Assembly: GCF_000007825.1 (NCBI RefSeq)
Contig: NC_004722.1
Coordinates: 297,501 to 361,500, forward strand
Direction of reading: 5' to 3'
From: Bacillus cereus ATCC 14579
GTDB lineage: Bacteria > Bacillota > Bacilli > Bacillales > Bacillaceae_G
DNA length: 64,000 nucleotides
How positions within the stretch are numbered: the first letter of the stretch is position 1; each line of letters opens with the position of its first letter. Shown piece after piece: positions 62,154-64,000 of the stretch. The position numbers and the translations under genes were made by a program. The notes beneath the pieces are model-generated. The model saw only the letters and a list, made by a program, of their open reading frames with translations, ran no database searches and was not told the DNA's origin.

Positions 62154-62174
62154 TAAAATATATTTTTTAATTAA

Positions 62175-62189
62175 CTATAATAATTCTAA
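62175..62189 (-). promoter_or_regulatory. PerR-type box at ahpC
   Basis: TTAGAATTATTATAG on the minus strand matches the per box TTATAATNATTATAA at all but two positions. It lies just downstream of the -10 box, suitable for repression. Confidence 0.8.
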
Positions 62190-62199
62190 TTCGATATTA

Positions 62200-62229
62200 A
62201 TTATCATATAGAAGTGGTTATTTTGTCAA
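62200..62229 (-). promoter_or_regulatory. ahpCF promoter
   Basis: On the minus strand a perfect TTGACA (62229-62224) and GATAAT (62205-62200) are 18 bp apart. Confidence 0.82.
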
Positions 62230-62549
62230 GAGAATAAACCAACTTTATACCGATTTAATTAATATTTATTCTCAATTAAGGCTAACAGAGAATGGAAAGG
62301 TAACTTTAAGTTTATAAATTTTCAATGATTGTTTGAAAGAGTAGTGTGTATGTTAGAGATATGGTGTAAGTGTAAATTCTTAGGAAGGAAATATTTCTTA
62401 GAAGTTATGTATTTGAAAAGGAACTGCTTATTTCTATTTTACAAAGAATTGTGCGATAAATAAAATAAAATGAATCGAAATCTTTTTGAACAATTTTTGT
62501 CATCTCGAATATATAATTAGGAAGTATATTACGATGATAGTTAGAAATA

Positions 62550-62577
62550 TTGACTCAAAGTGCTAACGAGATATAAT
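62550..62577 (+). promoter_or_regulatory. drdK operon promoter
   Basis: TTGACT (62550-62555) and a perfect TATAAT (62572-62577) are spaced by 16 bp. Confidence 0.75.
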
Positions 62578-62658
62578 AAAACCTAGATATACCTTTCAAA
62601 AAGAAGAATACATATTTATAGGATGAAAAAATTCAACCTATTATTTTTTATAGCTTTT

Positions 62659-62672
62659 AGAAAACGCTTACA
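62659..62672. promoter_or_regulatory. cre site (CcpA operator) before drdK
   Basis: AGAAAACGCTTACA matches the cre consensus TGAAAACGCTTACA at 13 of 14 positions. About 80 bp downstream of the start of transcription, it would work as a roadblock, giving catabolite repression of a sugar-salvage operon. Confidence 0.75.
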
Positions 62673-62692
62673 ATTGGTGTGGAGGGGAAACC

Positions 62693-63922
62693 ATGTCTAA
62701 GTTCACAAAGTATTTTTTAATGGAAGCTAAAGATGTGATTGCATATGTGAAAGAGAAATTATCTAAGTTTGAACATGCAAAGGGGCTAAAGTGTAAAGAA
62801 ATAGGTGATGGCAATTTAAATTATGTGTTCCGCGTTTGGGATGAAAAAGAGAACATGTCTGTCATCGTAAAGCAAGCTGGGGATACAGCTCGCATTTCAG
62901 ATGAGTTTAAGTTGTCGATGAATCGTATTCGTATAGAATCAGATGTTTTGCAGTTAGAGGATGAGTTAGCACCTGGACTTGTTCCTAAGGTGTATTTATT
63001 TGATAGTGTGATGAATTGTTGCGTAATGGAAGATTTATCGGATCACACAATATTACGTACAGCACTTATAAATCATCAAATATTTCCGAGGCTTGCTGAC
63101 GACTTAACTACTTTTATGGTAAATACACTTTTATTAACATCGGATGTTGTAATGAATCATAAAGAGAAGAAGGAACTTGTGAAGAATTATATAAATCCTG
63201 AATTATGTGAGATTACAGAGGACCTCGTATATTCAGAACCATTTACAAATCATAATAAGCGTAATGAGTTATTTCAGTTAAATGAGGGATGGATTAGGGA
63301 ACATATTTATAGTGATAAAGAGCTTCGTATGGAAGTAGCGAAACGTAAATTTTCTTTTATGACGAATGCACAGGCATTACTTCATGGTGATTTACATACT
63401 GGTTCTGTTTTTGTAAGAGATGATTCTACAAAGGTTATTGATCCTGAGTTTGCTTTTTATGGACCTATGGGATATGACGTTGGGAATGTAATGGCGAATT
63501 TAATGTTTGTTTGGGTGAATGCAGATGCAACGATGTCACCTGGAGCTAAGAAAGATACATATATGGATTGGTTACAAACTACGATGGTAGAGGTAATTGA
63601 TTTATTTAAGCAGAAGTTTTTAGGTGCTTGGGATATTCATGTGACCGAGATTATGGCGAAGGAAGAAGGCTTTAGCGAAGTCTATTTGCAATCTGTATTA
63701 GAGGATACAGCTGCAGTGACAGGTCTGGAATTAATTCGCCGTATTGTTGGATTAGCGAAAGTAAAAGATATTACTTGTATTGGGAATGAGGAAGCACGTG
63801 CTAGAGCGGAGCGAATTTGTCTTCAAGTAGCGAAGGGTTTTATTTTACGAGCGAATCAATATAGAACGGGCACAAGTTTTGTAGAAACGTTAAAAGAACA
63901 GTCAATGCACTACGCGAAGTAA
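62693..63922 (+). CDS. drdK: 5-deoxyribose / methylthioribose kinase (DrdK, MtnK family)
   Basis: A 409-residue MtnK-family sugar kinase with a choline-kinase-like fold. It has IGDGNLNYVFRVWDE at residues 41-55 (nucleotide loop), the catalytic loop LLHGDLHTGSVF (about 233-244), and the metal-binding DPEFAFYGPMGYDVGN. MtnK itself phosphorylates methylthioribose for methionine salvage and is normally under an S-box; here there is none, but a cre site. The next gene is an MtnA-like isomerase. This arrangement matches the 5-deoxyribose disposal cluster (drdK-drdI-drdA) reported in B. thuringiensis, so that role is preferred. Methylthioribose kinase remains possible. Confidence 0.75.
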   Translation: MSKFTKYFLMEAKDVIAYVKEKLSKFEHAKGLKCKEIGDGNLNYVFRVWDEKENMSVIVKQAGDTARISDEFKLSMNRIRIESDVLQLEDELAPGLVPKVYLFDSVMNCCVMEDLSDHTILRTALINHQIFPRLADDLTTFMVNTLLLTSDVVMNHKEKKELVKNYINPELCEITEDLVYSEPFTNHNKRNELFQLNEGWIREHIYSDKELRMEVAKRKFSFMTNAQALLHGDLHTGSVFVRDDSTKVIDPEFAFYGPMGYDVGNVMANLMFVWVNADATMSPGAKKDTYMDWLQTTMVEVIDLFKQKFLGAWDIHVTEIMAKEEGFSEVYLQSVLEDTAAVTGLELIRRIVGLAKVKDITCIGNEEARARAERICLQVAKGFILRANQYRTGTSFVETLKEQSMHYAK

Positions 63923-63931
63923 GGGGAGAAT

Positions 63932-64000
63932 ATGATGGAAGAGCAATTAATACCAATTCAGTGGAAAGATGATGCTTTAGTTTTGTTAGATCAAACGTTA
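63932..64000 (+). CDS. drdI: MtnA-like aldose phosphate isomerase, N-terminus (partial, DrdI candidate)
   Basis: ATG at 63932 (or 63935) follows AAGGGGAG, nine bases after drdK, and the frame is open to the window end: MMEEQLIPIQWKDDALVLLD + QTL. IQWKDDALVLLDQTL matches the N-terminal pattern of MtnA/eIF2B-like sugar-phosphate isomerases (WK-x-L-x-LLDQ). It would convert the kinase product to the ketose form. Only 23 codons are visible, so the call relies largely on context. Confidence 0.6.
   Translation, partial: MMEEQLIPIQWKDDALVLLDQTL

Larger units (their letters stand above)
62230..62692. other. intergenic region between ahpC and drdK
   Basis: The first about 300 bp are AT-rich with no recognised element; a 37-codon frame from 62350 lacks a ribosome binding site. 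The drdK promoter and cre site lie at 62550-62672. A 25-codon frame (62623-62700) overlaps the drdK start but has a poor ribosome binding site. Confidence 0.5.

Noticed and set aside
62580..62692. S-box before the MtnK-like kinase
   Set aside because: None of the S-box core motifs occur here, unlike 26558-26664.
62623..62700. 25-codon frame overlapping the drdK start
   Set aside because: It overlaps by eight bases like a coupled leader, but the ribosome binding site is only AGG and drdK has its own GGAGGGG.

Overview
The window is a stretch of chromosome from a Bacillus cereus group organism (B. cereus, B. thuringiensis or B. anthracis type). The evidence is low-GC firmicute codon use with strong GGAGG ribosome binding sites, the end of an rRNA operon next to a complete purEKBCSQLFMNHD operon, a pcrB-pcrA-ligA-camS block, a sigma-54 controlled gab cluster, and intergenic repeats that look like the bcr family. 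The species cannot be fixed from the sequence alone. No insertion sequence, prophage, tRNA or CRISPR array was seen.

Layout. 1-740: 3' end of 23S rRNA, 5S rRNA and terminator. 747-1485: a small membrane ORF with no clear start, PurR-like boxes, a promoter and a guanine riboswitch. 1486-14745: twelve pur genes for all ten steps from PRPP to IMP, interrupted between purH and purD by a tandem 157-bp repeat. 14782-16404: SPFH protein plus ribbon-helix-helix protein, and a DUF2892 protein. 16742-22930: pcrB, pcrA, ligA, camS. 23027-26315: TauE/SafE exporter, P5C dehydrogenase, isochorismatase-like hydrolase. 26496-29335: S-box (SAM) riboswitch and metNIQ methionine transporter. 29705-35635: YiaA/B protein, gatCAB, lipid kinase dagK behind an overlapping small upstream ORF, HAD phosphatase. 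35732-40452: sigma-54 promoter, gabT, its activator gabR, gabD, then an SMR efflux gene whose start lies in a hairpin. 40585-52899: lipoproteins, M29 aminopeptidase, polysaccharide deacetylase, a nucleoside transporter under a second guanine riboswitch, rlmCD, a dihydrouridine synthase, DUF1456 and YgjP-like proteins. 53119-59122: GNAT, enolase-superfamily racemase, regulator, NhaC-type antiporter and M20 hydrolase. 59357-64000: methyltransferase, ahpF, ahpC behind a PerR-type box, and the start of a 5-deoxyribose or methylthioribose salvage operon (drdK/mtnK-like kinase and a cut isomerase).

How it works together. Purine supply is controlled twice by guanine: the riboswitch before purE (de novo synthesis) and the one before the nupC-like transporter (uptake). 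SAM controls methionine import through the S-box. GABA is degraded to succinate by GabT and GabD, with a dedicated sigma-54 activator between them. The 53119-59122 block has the gene families of the known succinylation, racemisation and desuccinylation route that turns D- into L-amino acids.

Most interesting candidates. (1) Two related arrays with the same 41-bp period, in the same orientation, bracket the 6-kb racemase block. (2) That block includes a regulator whose predicted parts are a PrpR-N-like sensor, a nucleotide-cyclase-like domain and a winged helix. (3) A 23-codon ORF with a strong ribosome binding site stops on the dagK start codon and contains its own hairpin. (4) A hairpin covers the SMR gene start. 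(5) An SPFH/ribbon-helix-helix operon has a 30-bp palindrome at its promoter.
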